NCBI GenBank assembly: GCA_964618955.1 | Contig: CAZUBO010000009.1 | Location: 1 to 29,969, forward strand | Reading direction: 5' to 3' | Source of the DNA: JAKLIH01 sp964618955 | GTDB lineage: Bacteria > Patescibacteriota > Minisyncoccia > UBA6257 > JAKLIH01 | DNA length: 29,969 bases | Part shown: positions 9,291 to 18,155 of the stretch, one piece after another | Layout of the letters: the number at the start of each line of letters is the position of its first letter | Position numbering within the stretch: position 1 is the stretch's first letter | Notes under the pieces: model-generated | What the model was told of the DNA's origin: nothing | Database searches by the model: none | The model's input: the letters and a program-made list of their open reading frames with translations, nothing else | Translations under genes and position numbers: made by a program

Positions 9291-10256
9291 ATCTCAAAGA
9301 TTGTTATTCCCAAAATGACCTCAAATTGATAATTCTTTAAATTGAGGCTTTTTTAATTCTAATTCTTTTATGATATTTTGAGGCTTAAATCTATCAACAA
9401 TATCTTTAGAAGCTTTGGTCTCCAAACCATCAATTACAATCTTTACATCTAGTGGTTCGGGCTTACTAATAACGTAAACAACTTCCACCAATACTTCTTT
9501 ACTATTTGTTGATTTTAATGTCTTTACGGCTATTTTACGAGCCATTAGAGCGCCTGATAGATCAACCTTGGTAGAATCTTTACCACAAAAAGCACCACCA
9601 CCGACAGAAACTCTAGGACCATAGGAATCGATAACAATCTTCCTGCCAGTTAAGCCAGTATCAGCGTCAAAGCCCCCTTGATGTCAATCTCCAGATTCAT
9701 TAATTCAAAGATTAATATTTTTAGAATCAATATTTTGTTCTAAAAGCCAAGAAAGAATTTTTGAATTTAAAATATCTTTAGAGACATTTTGAAAGCTAGC
9801 TACAATATCTGATATTTTTTTATCTTCATTAATGGTAATTTGAGTTTTACCATCAAAAGGATATTCATTAAAAATGAATTTACAAAGACTTCTGGCTAAT
9901 TCATATTCTAAAGGCATTAAATTTTTGGTTTCATTACAAGCATAGCCAATCATAATACCCTGATCACCAGCTCCACCAATATCTACGCCTTTAGCAATTG
10001 ATGATGATTGCTGAACAATATTAGTTATGATTTCGAAAGAAGAATCATTAATTTCTTTTAGAATTAATTCTTTGAAATTAATATTAGCCTTGGAAGTTAT
10101 CTCTCCCATAACTACTATTTTTTTATGACCTCCTAGAGTTTCTACCGCTACCCTTGAATCGGGGTCTTGAGCTAAACATTCATCTAAGATTAAAGCCGAA
10201 ATGTGATCACAGATTTTATCAGGATGCATCGGTGAAACAAATTCTGATGTATACAT
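9285..10256 (-). CDS. metK: S-adenosylmethionine synthetase (short form)
   Basis: Makes SAM from methionine and ATP. Motifs: N-terminal HPDKICDHIS (ATP/Mg site), GAGDQGIMIGYA (the conserved GAGDQG hexapeptide), TGLTGRKIV, and GGGAFCGKDSTKVDLSGA (the P-loop-like GGGAFSGKD). It ends with a GHFG-like motif and LWDK. At 323 aa it is about 60 residues shorter than the usual ~385-400, mainly in the central and C-terminal domains. Four Trp are UGA (NLWIN, GDWHQ, SIWGH, LWDK) and one is TGG. Expression is probably controlled by the SAM-binding riboswitch just upstream (10281-10446). Confidence 0.94.
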
Positions 10257-10280
10257 AATTTAAAAGTTTAAAATTTTAAT

Positions 10281-10446
10281 TAAGAAAAATCACTTTTCCG
10301 AAGAAAAGTGATTCAATATAAAATTGTATGAATGTCGACCTTATCTTCCCCGTGAGACGGGACTAGACTTGGCACCTTGCTCTTTTGGTTGGGTAGGTTG
10401 TCGGTGGTTTGACGGGCTAGGACCCTGGCCACTCTCTTGATAAGTT
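10281..10446 (-). promoter_or_regulatory. SAM-I type (S-box) riboswitch with terminator, upstream of metK
   Basis: Minus strand, 5' to 3': CTTATCAAGAGAG (P1 and kink-turn start), GGCCAGGGTCCTAGCCC, GTCAAACCACCGACAACC, AAGGTGCCAAGTC, CCCGTCTCACGGGG and closing GATAAGG. All match the S-box core in the right order, with P1 CTTATC/GATAAG. It is followed by a strong terminator hairpin (AATCACTTTTC / GAAAAGTGATT, 10288-10313) and TTTTTCTT (10281-10287), ending about 25 nt before the metK ATG. SAM binding should stabilise the terminator and switch metK off. A canonical T-loop stem layout supports SAM-I over SAM-IV, but I could not fold it computationally. Confidence 0.92.
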
Positions 10447-10454
10447 ATGATGAT

Positions 10455-10483
10455 ACATTAATAAACTTTTTTGAAATTGTCAA
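10455..10483 (-). promoter_or_regulatory. Promoter of the SAM riboswitch-metK unit
   Basis: Minus strand: TTGACA (10478-10483), a 17-nt spacer, TAATGT (10455-10460). Transcription would start at the riboswitch 5' edge. Confidence 0.72.
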
Positions 10484-10490
10484 TAGAATT

Positions 10491-10823
10491 TTATTTGTGA
10501 GGACGTTTAATAACAGCATCGACAAACAATCTAAAGGCTGGACGGCTTTCCTTCTCGTAGATATATAGGGAACCAAGAATTTGTCCACATTTTGGACATT
10601 TTAATTCAGAAATATCTTTTAAATTTAAATTTTGTAAATTTGTTAAATTTTCTGGAGAGAATATTCTATCCAAATACATCCATCTTAAATTCCCAGGGCC
10701 ATCTTTCTGATAAATTGCAACGATATTGTCGCATTTACGACAATAGATATCTAGTAACTTAGAATAGCCACTACGAGATGATTTGAATTTGTCTTTTTTT
10801 AATTTAAATTCTGGTTTAGTCAT
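10491..10823 (-). CDS. Small zinc-ribbon protein (110 aa)
   Basis: No named family recognised. CRKC (about residue 28) and CPKC (about residue 75) form two CxxC knuckles of a zinc ribbon, with a basic N-terminus (KPEFKLKKDKFKSSRSGYSK) that could contact RNA or DNA. Its only visible Trp (RWMYL) is TGG. It follows the membrane gene by 14 nt and ends at TAA just before the metK promoter. An RNA- or ribosome-associated role is a guess. Confidence 0.72.
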   Translation of the reverse strand: MTKPEFKLKKDKFKSSRSGYSKLLDIYCRKCDNIVAIYQKDGPGNLRWMYLDRIFSPENLTNLQNLNLKDISELKCPKCGQILGSLYIYEKESRPAFRLFVDAVIKRPHK

Positions 10824-10837
10824 ATTGATTTTACATT

Positions 10838-11212
10838 CTACTTTGAAACTTTTTTAAATTTGAATCAACCCACTACGATGGGTAAAATAAAAGTTAAGAC
10901 ATAATAAACATAAACATCGATCTTGTAATAACCAACAGAATGGAATAACTTAACAATAAAAATATAATCTAATAGTATAGCCATAACGGTTCAGATAAGG
11001 CCAAGACCGAAATAGCACATAAGCTCTTCTCTTTTAATTTTTTTCAGTAAAACTCAAAGAGTAAAAATTATGCCAAAAGGCAAAATGACAAAACCAATAA
11101 GATTTTTTGGAACAATGCCATAAAAGACAATACCAAGAACATATCCAAAAAGTCAGAGAGCTAAACCTCAAGAGACAGTGTTTTTTAAAATACCAACTTG
11201 TTTTTTATTCAT
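10838..11212 (-). CDS. Small integral membrane protein (124 aa)
   Basis: Not recognised. Four hydrophobic segments (about residues 10-35, 40-60, 68-90 and 98-118) are separated by short charged loops such as LLKKIKREELMCYF. Five UGA codons are Trp (VSWGLALWLFGYV, FTLWVLL, LIWTVM, VVGWFKF), so it is invisible in the standard code. It lies 5 nt after the DinD/BRO gene and 14 nt before the zinc-ribbon gene, probably one operon. Confidence 0.7.
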
Positions 11213-11217
11213 GATTT

Positions 11218-12072
11218 TTAATTTAATTGTTTTGATTTTTTATTACCCAAAGATTTAAAATTAGATTTACTGATAACTTTTTTACCAGTTTTTTGTTCTA
11301 ATTCTAATCTGGCATTTTTAGCAATCTGTCCGCCTTTTATAGCTGGTATTTTATTCTCTTCTAATCCTTTAGCTTTTAATGATTCGGCAATTTGACGAGT
11401 AGACAATTCAGCTAAAGAACTAAAAACTAATTCCGCATCCGTCATATGGTCTCTGAGATTCTCGGTTTTTAGTTTTTTTAGATTTTTGTGTTCTTTAATT
11501 GATAAATCACTTCATTCTTGATGAATCAAATTCGTAAGAATTGCATATTCATCTTTTTCTTTGACTTCATTGTCTTTTCAATAATCAGTTAATTTATTTC
11601 TGATTTCCTGTCCCATCATTCTTTGTTGGATTCACTTCTGACTATGACCCATTTTCTGCCAATTAGTTCTACCTCTATTAATAGACCTTTCGGGATCGGT
11701 AGTTTCTTGAATTCTTTCGTAGCCGACTTTAGCTAATCAAACTTTGAATGGTTCAGCTTTTGGGCTAGGAATTGATTGGATTATACGCAACATAGTTTCG
11801 GTATCAGCGACATCAGTATTGTAATATTTACCGTCATTAGCTATTAATTTCAGTTGGTCACATTTTGTGATCACCTCACTTCCTTCATCTTTTAATCTAT
11901 TTTTTATGGTTGTTCAGTAGCTTTGAGCTTTTCTATGATCAATTTGATCGATAAGAATCATAATAATATCTACTATTGAAAAATACCACGATTCTTTTTC
12001 CTCATCATAATGTCTACGAATTTGATTACCTTTAAAAAGCGCCACTGTTTTATTTTTTGATTGCTTTTTCAT
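11218..12072 (-). CDS. DinD-like / BRO-N family protein
   Basis: A 284-aa protein. The N-terminal VALFKGNQIRRHYDEEKESW is followed by YFSIVDI; then HRKAQSYWTTIKNRLKDEG and DTETMLRIIQSIPSPKAEPF come in the order seen in DNA-damage-inducible DinD and BRO-N domain proteins. The C-terminal SSLAELSTRQIAESLKAKGL and KGGQIAKNARLELEQKTGKK are also typical of that family. These proteins occur in phages and mobile DNA and bind DNA or act in the damage response. UGA=Trp occurs at ESWYFS and several later positions. It heads an operon with the membrane and zinc-ribbon genes; the promoter (-10 TATAAT at 12101-12106) lies inside the end of the upstream gene. Confidence 0.88.
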
Positions 12073-12101
12073 AATATTAAATTAATATTTTGTTAATATT
12101 A

Positions 12102-12530
12102 TTATATCATATTTTTAAACAAAACAATATCTTCTTTTGCAATATGGATGAAAACAAAAGAAGTTTTAATATTGTTTTCTTCCAAAAAATGTTTAATTTT
12201 AAACATAGTTAAATTACAAAATGAAGTTGTTGGTTTTGTATTAATCTTAATATATTCTTGAAGTTCTTTAGGAGTATCTAGTTCATATTTAGATGGGGCT
12301 TTCTTAATTAAAATCCCTTTATTAAATTTATTTACAGTATATTGTTCGATTGTAGAATAATTCTTCATTGACTTGGCTATTCCAATAATTAATTCAGGTT
12401 TGTATTTAATAATTTCCTTACAAAAATTTTCAATATCATTATTAAGTTTTTTAAACTCTTTAATGTTTTTGAATGGTAATAAATCGGTATATGGAAAATT
12501 TTTAAAAGTATAGGCTAATATTCTTTTCAT
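12102..12530 (-). CDS. Divergent C15 (pyroglutamyl peptidase I)-like protein
   Basis: A 142-aa protein. ELIIGIAKS, then STIEQYTVNKF, then TTSFCNLTMFKIKHFLEE with a final FVFIHIAKED follow the order of C15 peptidases (PDvvigvG, iE..A.N, AG.YLCN catalytic Cys, fiHvP catalytic His). It is shorter than Pcp (~205-215 aa), so it could be a minimal enzyme or a fold relative. It begins 1 nt after the 2H phosphoesterase. No SD. Confidence 0.55.
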   Translation of the reverse strand: MKRILAYTFKNFPYTDLLPFKNIKEFKKLNNDIENFCKEIIKYKPELIIGIAKSMKNYSTIEQYTVNKFNKGILIKKAPSKYELDTPKELQEYIKINTKPTTSFCNLTMFKIKHFLEENNIKTSFVFIHIAKEDIVLFKNMI

Positions 12531-12531
12531 A

Positions 12532-13023
12532 TTATTTCTTAATAAATTTAATTTCTTTGATTTTTAGAGATTTTGGAAATTCAGGAGTAGATTTCAAAGT
12601 ATAGTCCAAATTCACAAAAGCTAAAGTAATATGGGGAGTGAAATTAGGATATTGGACTTTTTCAACATATACAAATCTCTTAAAGCTATCATGTATTTGT
12701 TTTAATTTGTTATCAGGATTTAAAACTTCGATACATAGAACTTGATATTGTTTTTGCCATCCAGGTATTAAGAATAGCTTGCCTAATTGTAATTCTGAAA
12801 GTTGAATACTTTTAATGTATTTTCCAATCTCTTGTCTATTGGTATCACTGGATATGCCATAGAATAACGTAAAATGTAATTTTGAAGAAACATCACCATA
12901 AATATTACTAGTAATATCGGAATAATACAAATCATCGGAATTACATAAAGATTTTGTAATATCTTTAAATATCTTTATATCTTTGTTGTAGAATGAAACT
13001 TTAATGTAACTGTATTCTTTCAT
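12532..13023 (-). CDS. 2H phosphoesterase (LigT-like)
   Basis: A 163-aa protein. Two HxT motifs, LHFTLFYG (about residue 50) and PHITLAFV (about residue 130), are the paired catalytic histidines of the 2H superfamily (RNA ligase/cyclic phosphodiesterase, AKAP7-like). It probably opens cyclic phosphates on RNA ends or nucleotides. GWQKQ uses TGG. It lies between the radical SAM gene (9-nt gap) and the C15-like gene. Confidence 0.83.
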   Translation of the reverse strand: MKEYSYIKVSFYNKDIKIFKDITKSLCNSDDLYYSDITSNIYGDVSSKLHFTLFYGISSDTNRQEIGKYIKSIQLSELQLGKLFLIPGWQKQYQVLCIEVLNPDNKLKQIHDSFKRFVYVEKVQYPNFTPHITLAFVNLDYTLKSTPEFPKSLKIKEIKFIKK

Positions 13024-13032
13024 AATATATAT

Positions 13033-13809
13033 TTAGGAATTATGTTGTTCAATACCAAAATACTTAACTCCGGATTTTTGAATAATATTATCGCATTCTT
13101 TTACAAATTCGGCCATTAGTTTTTTGTCTTGTAGAATTCTTAAGCTTTTGGGATAAACTTTTTGCATCATAGCTATAAATTCTGATCCAGCACCTCTTAA
13201 ATTCATAAATTCAAATCAATAATGATCAGAATATTTTTTGGTATTTGTAATTACAGCTTTTAAATCAATTAAGCCAGGTATTATTGGGCTAACGAAAACA
13301 TAGGTTTTAATACCTTCCTTATGAAGAGTTTTTAAAGCTGCTAATCTTAAGTTAAAACTTGGAGCAAAAGGTTCCATTAGATCTTTGGTTTTGCCTTCAA
13401 AATCATTGATAGTAAAGCCAACTTCCAAATTCTTAAATTGTTTTAATAATCTTAAATCTCTTAAAATTAAATTCGATTTCGTTAGAATTGATAATTTGGT
13501 ATTTTTATCTAAATTCTCTAGAACTCTTTTAGTCAGTTCTAATTCTTTTTCAACTTGCTGATAGGGATCAGACATAGAGCTCATAAATACTTCCCCTTTC
13601 ACAGATTTACGAGCTACTAATTCTGGAGCATTTATTTTGGCTTCAACTCAAGTTCCAAATTTACCAAAATCTTTTCAACGACAGATGAACTTGGCATAGC
13701 AGTAAGTACAAGCATGCTGACAACCAACATACTGATTTAAAACATAATCAGCTCCAGGCAATTTAGTTTTAGTATATATTTCTTTGGCTTCAGTTTTGAT
13801 TATTTTCAT
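13033..13809 (-). CDS. Radical SAM protein, SPL/Rv2578c-like
   Basis: A 258-aa protein. YVGCQHACTYCYAKFICRW contains CxxxCxYC, the [4Fe-4S]-SAM site, preceded by PGADYVLN. MSSMSDPYQQVEKELELTKR and a FVSPIIPGL segment follow the pattern of spore photoproduct lyase-like / Rv2578c family proteins found in non-sporulating bacteria. Trp occurs as UGA (RWKDFGKFGTWVEA, HYWFEF), so the standard code gives only the central fragment. The substrate is unknown; a nucleic-acid repair or modification role is family-based inference. It is the third gene of a five-gene operon. Confidence 0.86.
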
Positions 13810-13815
13810 AATATA

Positions 13816-14478
13816 TTATTTACATAGGCTTTCACAGACAAACATATTAGAACCATTAGTATCACCAGCAGTTATGCATTTCTCAATACAAGCTTTGCAT
13901 TCAGTGAATTGAGAATTCATTAGTTGTTGGCATTTGCCATTTTGAATACCACATTTGGCATATTGTAAGCATCTATCTCCCATAGCATATTCCATAGTAC
14001 ACATTTGAGGAGCATTAGGGCCACATTTGATATCTAAGCCATGACAATTCTCAAGTTTACAACTTGGATCTTCAATGCAAGATTCTTCTCAAGTACGTAA
14101 GCATTTGTTTTTAGCTTCGCATCAAGAGTATCCTGCTGAACTAATACAACCATGGATATCTTTATCACCACCAACTATAGCTGGTTTAGTGGTAGTTGTG
14201 GTGGTTGCAATTTTACACGCTTCTTCTCAAGTACGAAGACATTTGTTTTTGATTGAACATCAAGTATAGCCAGCAGAAGTAAGACAGCTATGACTATCTT
14301 TACTACCTCCAATTAAAACTTTGGTAGTAGAAGTAACTATTGGTAAAGTAGTAGTTGTAGATTCTTGAACTATCGGAAAAACAATCTTAGGTTTTTGAAT
14401 TTGAAGTTGTTGTTTGCCAAAATTAAAACTAATTCAGGCAATAGCAATAAATAATAATGTTAATAATACATTTTTCAT
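13816..14478 (-). CDS. Secreted/anchored protein with tandem Cys-rich repeats
   Basis: A 220-aa protein. An N-terminal signal or anchor (MKNVLLTLLFIAIAWISFNF) is followed by a Thr-rich linker (TTTTLPIVTSTTK), two near-identical repeats SHSCLTSAGYTWCSIKNKCL and IHGCISSAGYSWCEAKNKCL each ending RTWEE and Cys, separated by another Thr-rich linker, then a tail with about 14 more Cys. The repeat (HxC-x-SAGYxWC-x-KxKCLRxWEExC) is a recurrent extracytoplasmic domain in uncultured bacteria, with no function known to me. The disulfide-rich design implies an oxidising exterior. UGA=Trp occurs in the signal and in EEW-type repeats. It lies 6 nt before the radical SAM gene. Confidence 0.83.
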
Positions 14479-14495
14479 ATTTAATTTTTAATGTT

Positions 14496-15575
14496 TTAAT
14501 TAAAATATGATTCTTTAAAACCTTGCATTAGATATTCGACATTAGGAAGTCGTTGGCTAAGAAACCCAAAACCTTCATTTAGAAGCTGAATATCTTTGAT
14601 TTGAATTAGTTGTTGGCTATTTGTAATTTCAGAAAGATCTTCCAAGCGATATCTTTGAATTGCATCTCTCATGGCTTGTTCATTTCTAATACCGCTAGCT
14701 CCTCCCGGATTAGTTCTTATTAAAGAAAAGACTTCTTCGTCAGTAAGATTAGGAAAATTTGTAAGATCAATTGAAGCACCAAAATCAATAATCTTGACGG
14801 AACCATCGTCGGCTACCATAAGATGAGAACGACTATAATCATCGGAAAGAATTTGATCGTTTACTAAAATATTGTTTTCATGTAAAATTTTTAAATGCTT
14901 TCCTAATTGAATACCAATATTTTTCATAAATTCAGGAGTACATCTTTCTGGTTTAATTCTAGTTAGCAAGTTGCCTTCTAAAAATTCTTCGACAATATAG
15001 TTACGAAGAGTTTCGAATTGCTTAGGACCAATATTTAGATCGGAAGCTTTTTGAGCAATAGCTTTTTCAGTAGTAGATTCTAAAGGCTTTACGATAAAAG
15101 TCTGATCAGGAAATTCTATTTTTTCACAAGCATTCTCTCCTCTACCAAGAGTTGGTAGGATGGATACATGAGGCATTTCATGATTCTTGTATACTTTATC
15201 GTAGATTATAGGGAGTCATACAGAAGGAGTACGTGCGGCTCTACCCATACCGTCATTATCCATTTTTTCTTTTAAAGCTTCGTCGGGAAAGCCACGCGTC
15301 CCTTCCAGCATTTCTCGTATAACTTTTAATTCTTCTTCAGTATATTCTACCTTTTTAATTTCTTCAGGAAATCTAAAATCCTTAATATCTTTCAAAATTT
15401 TAAGATATTTATTGTATTGTTCTGGATACTTTTCTTTTATCTCCTCAACTGATTTTGATAAAATTTCTTTTTTAATAGTTGATTCTGGAACAATTGGTTG
15501 ATTCAAAACCGATTCAACAGAATTAACTTGTTGATTTAATTCTTCTGGAGTTTTTGGTTTGGGCATTTCAGGCAT
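14496..15575 (-). CDS. Protein kinase-like / phosphotransferase-fold protein
   Basis: A 359-aa protein. The N-terminal 120 residues are Glu/Lys-rich and probably helical. From residue about 130 a kinase-like lobe appears: FIVKPLEST (candidate ATP Lys), YIVEEFLEGNLL (hinge), a long LKILHENNILVNDQI segment, and SHLMVADDGSVKIIDFGASI, where IDFG is the metal-binding DFG. The usual HxD/HGD catalytic loop is not clear, being replaced by a VNDQILSDDYSRSH region, so activity is uncertain. One UGA=Trp (SVWLPII) joins what would otherwise be two ORFs. First gene of the operon 15575-12102. Confidence 0.72.
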
Positions 15576-15600
15576 AATACTCTAATTTATTATTAAGTTT

Positions 15601-15628
15601 ATTATATCATATTTTTTAAAAAATCAAT
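15601..15628 (-). promoter_or_regulatory. Promoter of the kinase-radical SAM operon
   Basis: Minus strand: ATTGAT (15623-15628), a 16-nt spacer ending in TATGA, TATAAT (15601-15606). The same extended -10 (TATGATATAaT) precedes fic, UMF1 and dinD. Confidence 0.65.
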
Positions 15629-15659
15629 AATAAGAAAAAGGGTGCCGAGCACCCCTTTT
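15628..15659 (-). terminator. Intrinsic terminator of the 15674-16033 cassette
   Basis: AAAAGGGGTG / CACCCTTTTT-type hairpin with a 4-nt loop, GC-rich stem, followed on the minus strand by TTTTTCTTATT. Confidence 0.85.
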
Positions 15660-15673
15660 GATTTATCATCACA

Positions 15674-16033
15674 CTAATCCGTAAGATCAATAATATCCAT
15701 AACATAGGAACCCAGCGTTCTGAGAAGAGTTGGGTTTTCAATTTTCTTACAATCGGCAATTTTTTTGGTTCCAGATTCTAAAAGTTTTTGTCCGTCGAAC
15801 CAGTGTATTCCGGCTTTTGGTAGAGAAAACTTAATATCTTCAGGAACATTGGTAACCATATCCATAATAGCCTCGTTCAACGTTATTAGATCGTTATCCT
15901 CCACTTCTTGCTCCCAATTGCAATTTTCTAGAATATTATTGTTGCGATCTGTGATTTGAAGGAAAACTTTTCCTTCATAAATCCCACAAAAAACTAAAAT
16001 AGCAATAAGTACTTTCGGCATTTTCTCAGACAT
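15674..16033 (-). CDS. SD-led unknown protein (119 aa)
   Basis: Not recognised. MSEKMPKVLIAILVFCGIYE begins a 119-aa, mostly soluble-looking acidic protein; the first hydrophobic stretch could be a beta strand core or a weak anchor. Both Trp codons (NCNWEQE, GIHWFDG) are TGG and the stop is TAG, so it reads the same in codes 4 and 11. AAAGGAG lies 7-8 nt before the ATG, unlike its neighbours. The unit is self-contained: promoter 16065-16093, this gene, terminator 15628-15659. Codon use is less A/T-biased than in adjacent genes. It may come from an exchanged cassette or represent a differently regulated gene class. Confidence 0.8.
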   Translation of the reverse strand: MSEKMPKVLIAILVFCGIYEGKVFLQITDRNNNILENCNWEQEVEDNDLITLNEAIMDMVTNVPEDIKFSLPKAGIHWFDGQKLLESGTKKIADCKKIENPTLLRTLGSYVMDIIDLTD

Positions 16034-16064
16034 TTTATGTCTCCTTTAAAAATTTTCTATTGAC

Positions 16065-16093
16065 AATTTAGCATATTACTGTTCTAATTGCAA
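16065..16093 (-). promoter_or_regulatory. Promoter of the 15674-16033 cassette
   Basis: Minus strand: TTGCAA (16088-16093), a 17-nt spacer, TAAATT (16065-16070). The -35 touches the foot of the hairpin at 16092-16122. Confidence 0.68.
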
Positions 16094-16122
16094 CCCAGGC
16101 GACTTTTAAAATCGCCTGGGTT
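16092..16122. terminator. GC-rich hairpin after the DUF5680-like gene
   Basis: AACCCAGGCGA pairs perfectly with TCGCCTGGGTT (11 bp, 9-nt loop). It ends the DUF5680-like gene's transcript but lacks a U-run on the minus strand, so it may be a 3'-end stabiliser as much as a terminator. Confidence 0.55.
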
Positions 16123-16137
16123 AAATTTATAATATAT

Positions 16138-16608
16138 CTACAAAGCTTGATTGACATCAACCAATCCTCCTAGATAGCTAGCTTCATAAACAATAATACC
16201 ATCTTTTAAAATGTTTTCTTTTCCAGAGAATCTTTCAAGATCTCCAGATCAATTGTTTTGATACACAAAACCATTGAATTCTATAACATTGGGACCACGA
16301 ACTGGAAAATCTTTTGGTTGATTCATTAGAGCATTACGTAAAGCTTTGTATACTTCATTCTTATCAGCAAATTGTGAAACAAAACCATAATAGACCATCA
16401 TTCAAGATGGTTTATTATTAAAGAAGACTACTTCTCTACCACCATAAGGCTCTCCGTCAAAGAAATTATCATGAGCTTTAAATTCTTCTTTTTCAAAATT
16501 TATAGAGGTAGAACCATCTGATTCTTTGGTTCACATACTTTCATTACCACTGGCATAGCCAGCTGTGTTGAATGAGATTAGAAAATCTCTAAGGGGTTGG
16601 GTTGACAT
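16138..16608 (-). CDS. DUF5680-like domain protein
   Basis: A 156-aa protein. The run DFLISFNTAGYASGNES...DGSTSINFEKEEFKAHDNFF is followed by DGEPYGGREVVFFNNKPSWM and YYGFV, then PVRGPNVIEFNGFVYQNNWS with GDLERFSGKENI and a final YEASYLGGLVD. That order (D-x-YxGGxxFxGxEVVxxxxxPxWxMxYYG then FxGxExI and YxGGLV) matches the DUF5680 family as I remember it; function unknown. Three UGA codons are Trp, including the conserved one in PSWMMVYYG. No SD; the leader contains CACCCC. Confidence 0.75.
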
Positions 16609-16667
16609 GGGGTGAAGTTTAAAATTTTATTAAATATTAGCAAACATTAATTTAAAACGATTCTAAT

Positions 16668-17447
16668 CTATAGATTATCTTTCATATAATATTTTTCGCG
16701 TTTAGCAGCACAATCCTTACAAAACAATATGGAATCACCAGTAAGCTTATCAAAGATAAGACCACCAACCTTCCCTTGTTTATGACATTCTGCACAAATA
16801 CATTCATCTTTGTTTACAAGCTTTTTATTTATTTTTTCTAAACCACCGCTATCCATTTGTTTACAAGTACATAAAAACTGCTTAACTAAATTTCTAACTA
16901 ATTTTGAATTCATTTTTTTAAATTTTGAAAGGGCCTCTATTACAGGATGGTTGTCATTAATACCTAGTTCATCCCAATCACTAGGGCCGAGCAATTCATA
17001 ATGATCATCAATTTTTCCAATTCGATTAATAATAATATCGCCAACTAAAGCACCTTTAGTGCCTAGATTCTCCTTCACATAAATCTTTTTATTATTAAAT
17101 ATATTTAATAATTCCATTCCTTTATTCAAATCCACTTTACAAATTTTTCAAAAAGAATAGGTAGTTCTTAATAGATTCTTGTAATTTTCTTTATCATTGT
17201 CCTTAAAATCTAAATAATTAGCAAGATAAAAGGTTTTAATTGGGGTTTTCCTGTTTTTCAATTTGAAATCAAATAAAAATCAATCAATGAAAAGCTTCAT
17301 TTCTTCATCAGGTAATTCTTCTTTAAAATTATCATCATACAATAGTTCTTTTTTACGAAATTGAAGAAAGGCCCTTCTCATTTCTGGTTTGTAAGCATCG
17401 TTTGAAGTAAAAAAATCAATTACTTCAGAAACTAAACCCTTTCTCAT
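16668..17447 (-). CDS. Zinc-binding protein with WFLF helical N-terminus, copy 2
   Basis: A 259-aa paralogue of 4014-5048. Shared blocks: MR-GLV-EV, LFIDWFLFDFKLKNRKTPIK, NYKNLL, VGDIIINRIGKIDDHYELLG, and the zinc cluster CICAECHKQGKVGG...CKDCAAK (two CxxC). It ends shortly after the second CxxC, lacking copy 1's C-terminal ~70 residues. UGA=Trp several times. Neighbours differ from copy 1 (bPH2 protein upstream, DUF5680-like gene downstream), so the pair arose by duplication and relocation. Function unknown; it may regulate or assist its neighbours. Confidence 0.78.
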
Positions 17448-17457
17448 GATTTTAAAT

Positions 17458-17931
17458 TTAAATTTTGTTTAATAAAGATTTAAAACTATCAATATCATCA
17501 TCTTTTAAATGCAAAATTACTGTTGGATATATTTTTATCTCTTTATTTTGATTATGAAGTTGTTCTTGTGAAGCGGTTCAAATTTTAATAGATTTAATTC
17601 CAAAACTCTTTTCTAGCATTCCCTGTCCAACATTAATGTTTTGTATTTTAGATAATATAATACTTTTGGAATGTTTAACAATAATCCCATAATTAACAAC
17701 CAATTCATTGTCATTAATTAAAAAACTAGTATTGTGATATTCTAAATTGATCTGAATCATAACAGACATAACTATTATAAATATAAATCAAAATAAGAAT
17801 TTATAAAAACCCCAACTAATACCTCCAATTGGTAACAAACACAAAATAATTAAAATAAACCGTGATATTGCAAAGGTATTACGATATTGTAGGGCCTCTA
17901 TAGGTATTTGATATAACTTATTCTTTTCCAT
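17458..17931 (-). CDS. Membrane protein with bacterial PH (bPH2) domain
   Basis: A 157-aa protein. Two hydrophobic segments (about residues 20-42 and 46-62) precede INLEYHNTSFLINDNELVVN, IVKHSKSIILSKIQNINVGQ and KSFGIKSIKIWTAS, the YdbS/bPH2 pattern (tN-rl-i..Gii.r....i.l.ki.ni....). Such proteins are often paired and of unknown role. Three UGA=Trp. The start lies behind a 36-bp upstream element shared with the AlbA_2 gene (17938-17973). It ends 11 nt before the zinc-binding copy 2. Confidence 0.8.
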
Positions 17932-17937
17932 ATTTTT

Positions 17938-17973
17938 AATTTAATATTTTATATATTAATTGTAACAATTTTT
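17938..17973 (-). promoter_or_regulatory. 36-bp upstream element, copy 1, with palindrome
   Basis: Identical over 36 bp to 19839-19874. It includes the perfect 13-bp palindrome AATTGTAACAATT (17958-17970) and an A/T run leading to the bPH2 ATG. In both places it sits directly 5' of a minus-strand gene, so it could be a shared operator plus core promoter. Confidence 0.65.
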
Positions 17974-18001
17974 AATCTTATTTACAACTATATATAGAAC
18001 T

Positions 18002-18020
18002 AAAAAAACAGTTTGTTTTT
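18002..18020 (-). terminator. Terminator after the 18-kb micro-ORF
   Basis: Minus strand: AAAAACA-AAC-TGTTTTTTT. A short stem with a U-run, a few nt after TAA at 18027. Confidence 0.5.
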
Positions 18021-18026
18021 CATTAA

Positions 18027-18128
18027 TTAATTTTTCCACAAAGAAATATTGATTTCTATATAAAAATTTGTTAATCTGTATTTACTATACATGAGCCGTA
18101 TTCTTTTATGAGTGCGTCTCTTTTTTAT
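18027..18128 (-). CDS. Candidate SD-led micro-ORF with AUA start (33 aa)
   Basis: A perfect AAAGGAGG (18136-18143) stands 7 nt before an ATA codon opening a frame KKRRTHKRIRLMYSKYRLTN with a very basic start, one TGG Trp, and TAA. No ATG has good spacing; an internal ATG (LMYS) would give a 22-residue product without an SD. A promoter (18156-18184) and terminator (18002-18020) frame it. AUA/AUU initiation is known for infC but is rare, so this may instead be a small RNA with an SD-like site. Confidence 0.35.
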   Translation of the reverse strand: MKKRRTHKRIRLMYSKYRLTNFYIEINISLWKN

Positions 18129-18155
18129 TTTAATGCCTCCTTTATTAAAAACTGT

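Noticed and set aside
9032..9313. Minus-strand 93-codon frame (MGITIFEINKRSPAKAF)
   Set aside because: It overlaps metK's 3' end and lies in inverted repeats with odd composition; helices and a plus-strand promoter explain the region better.
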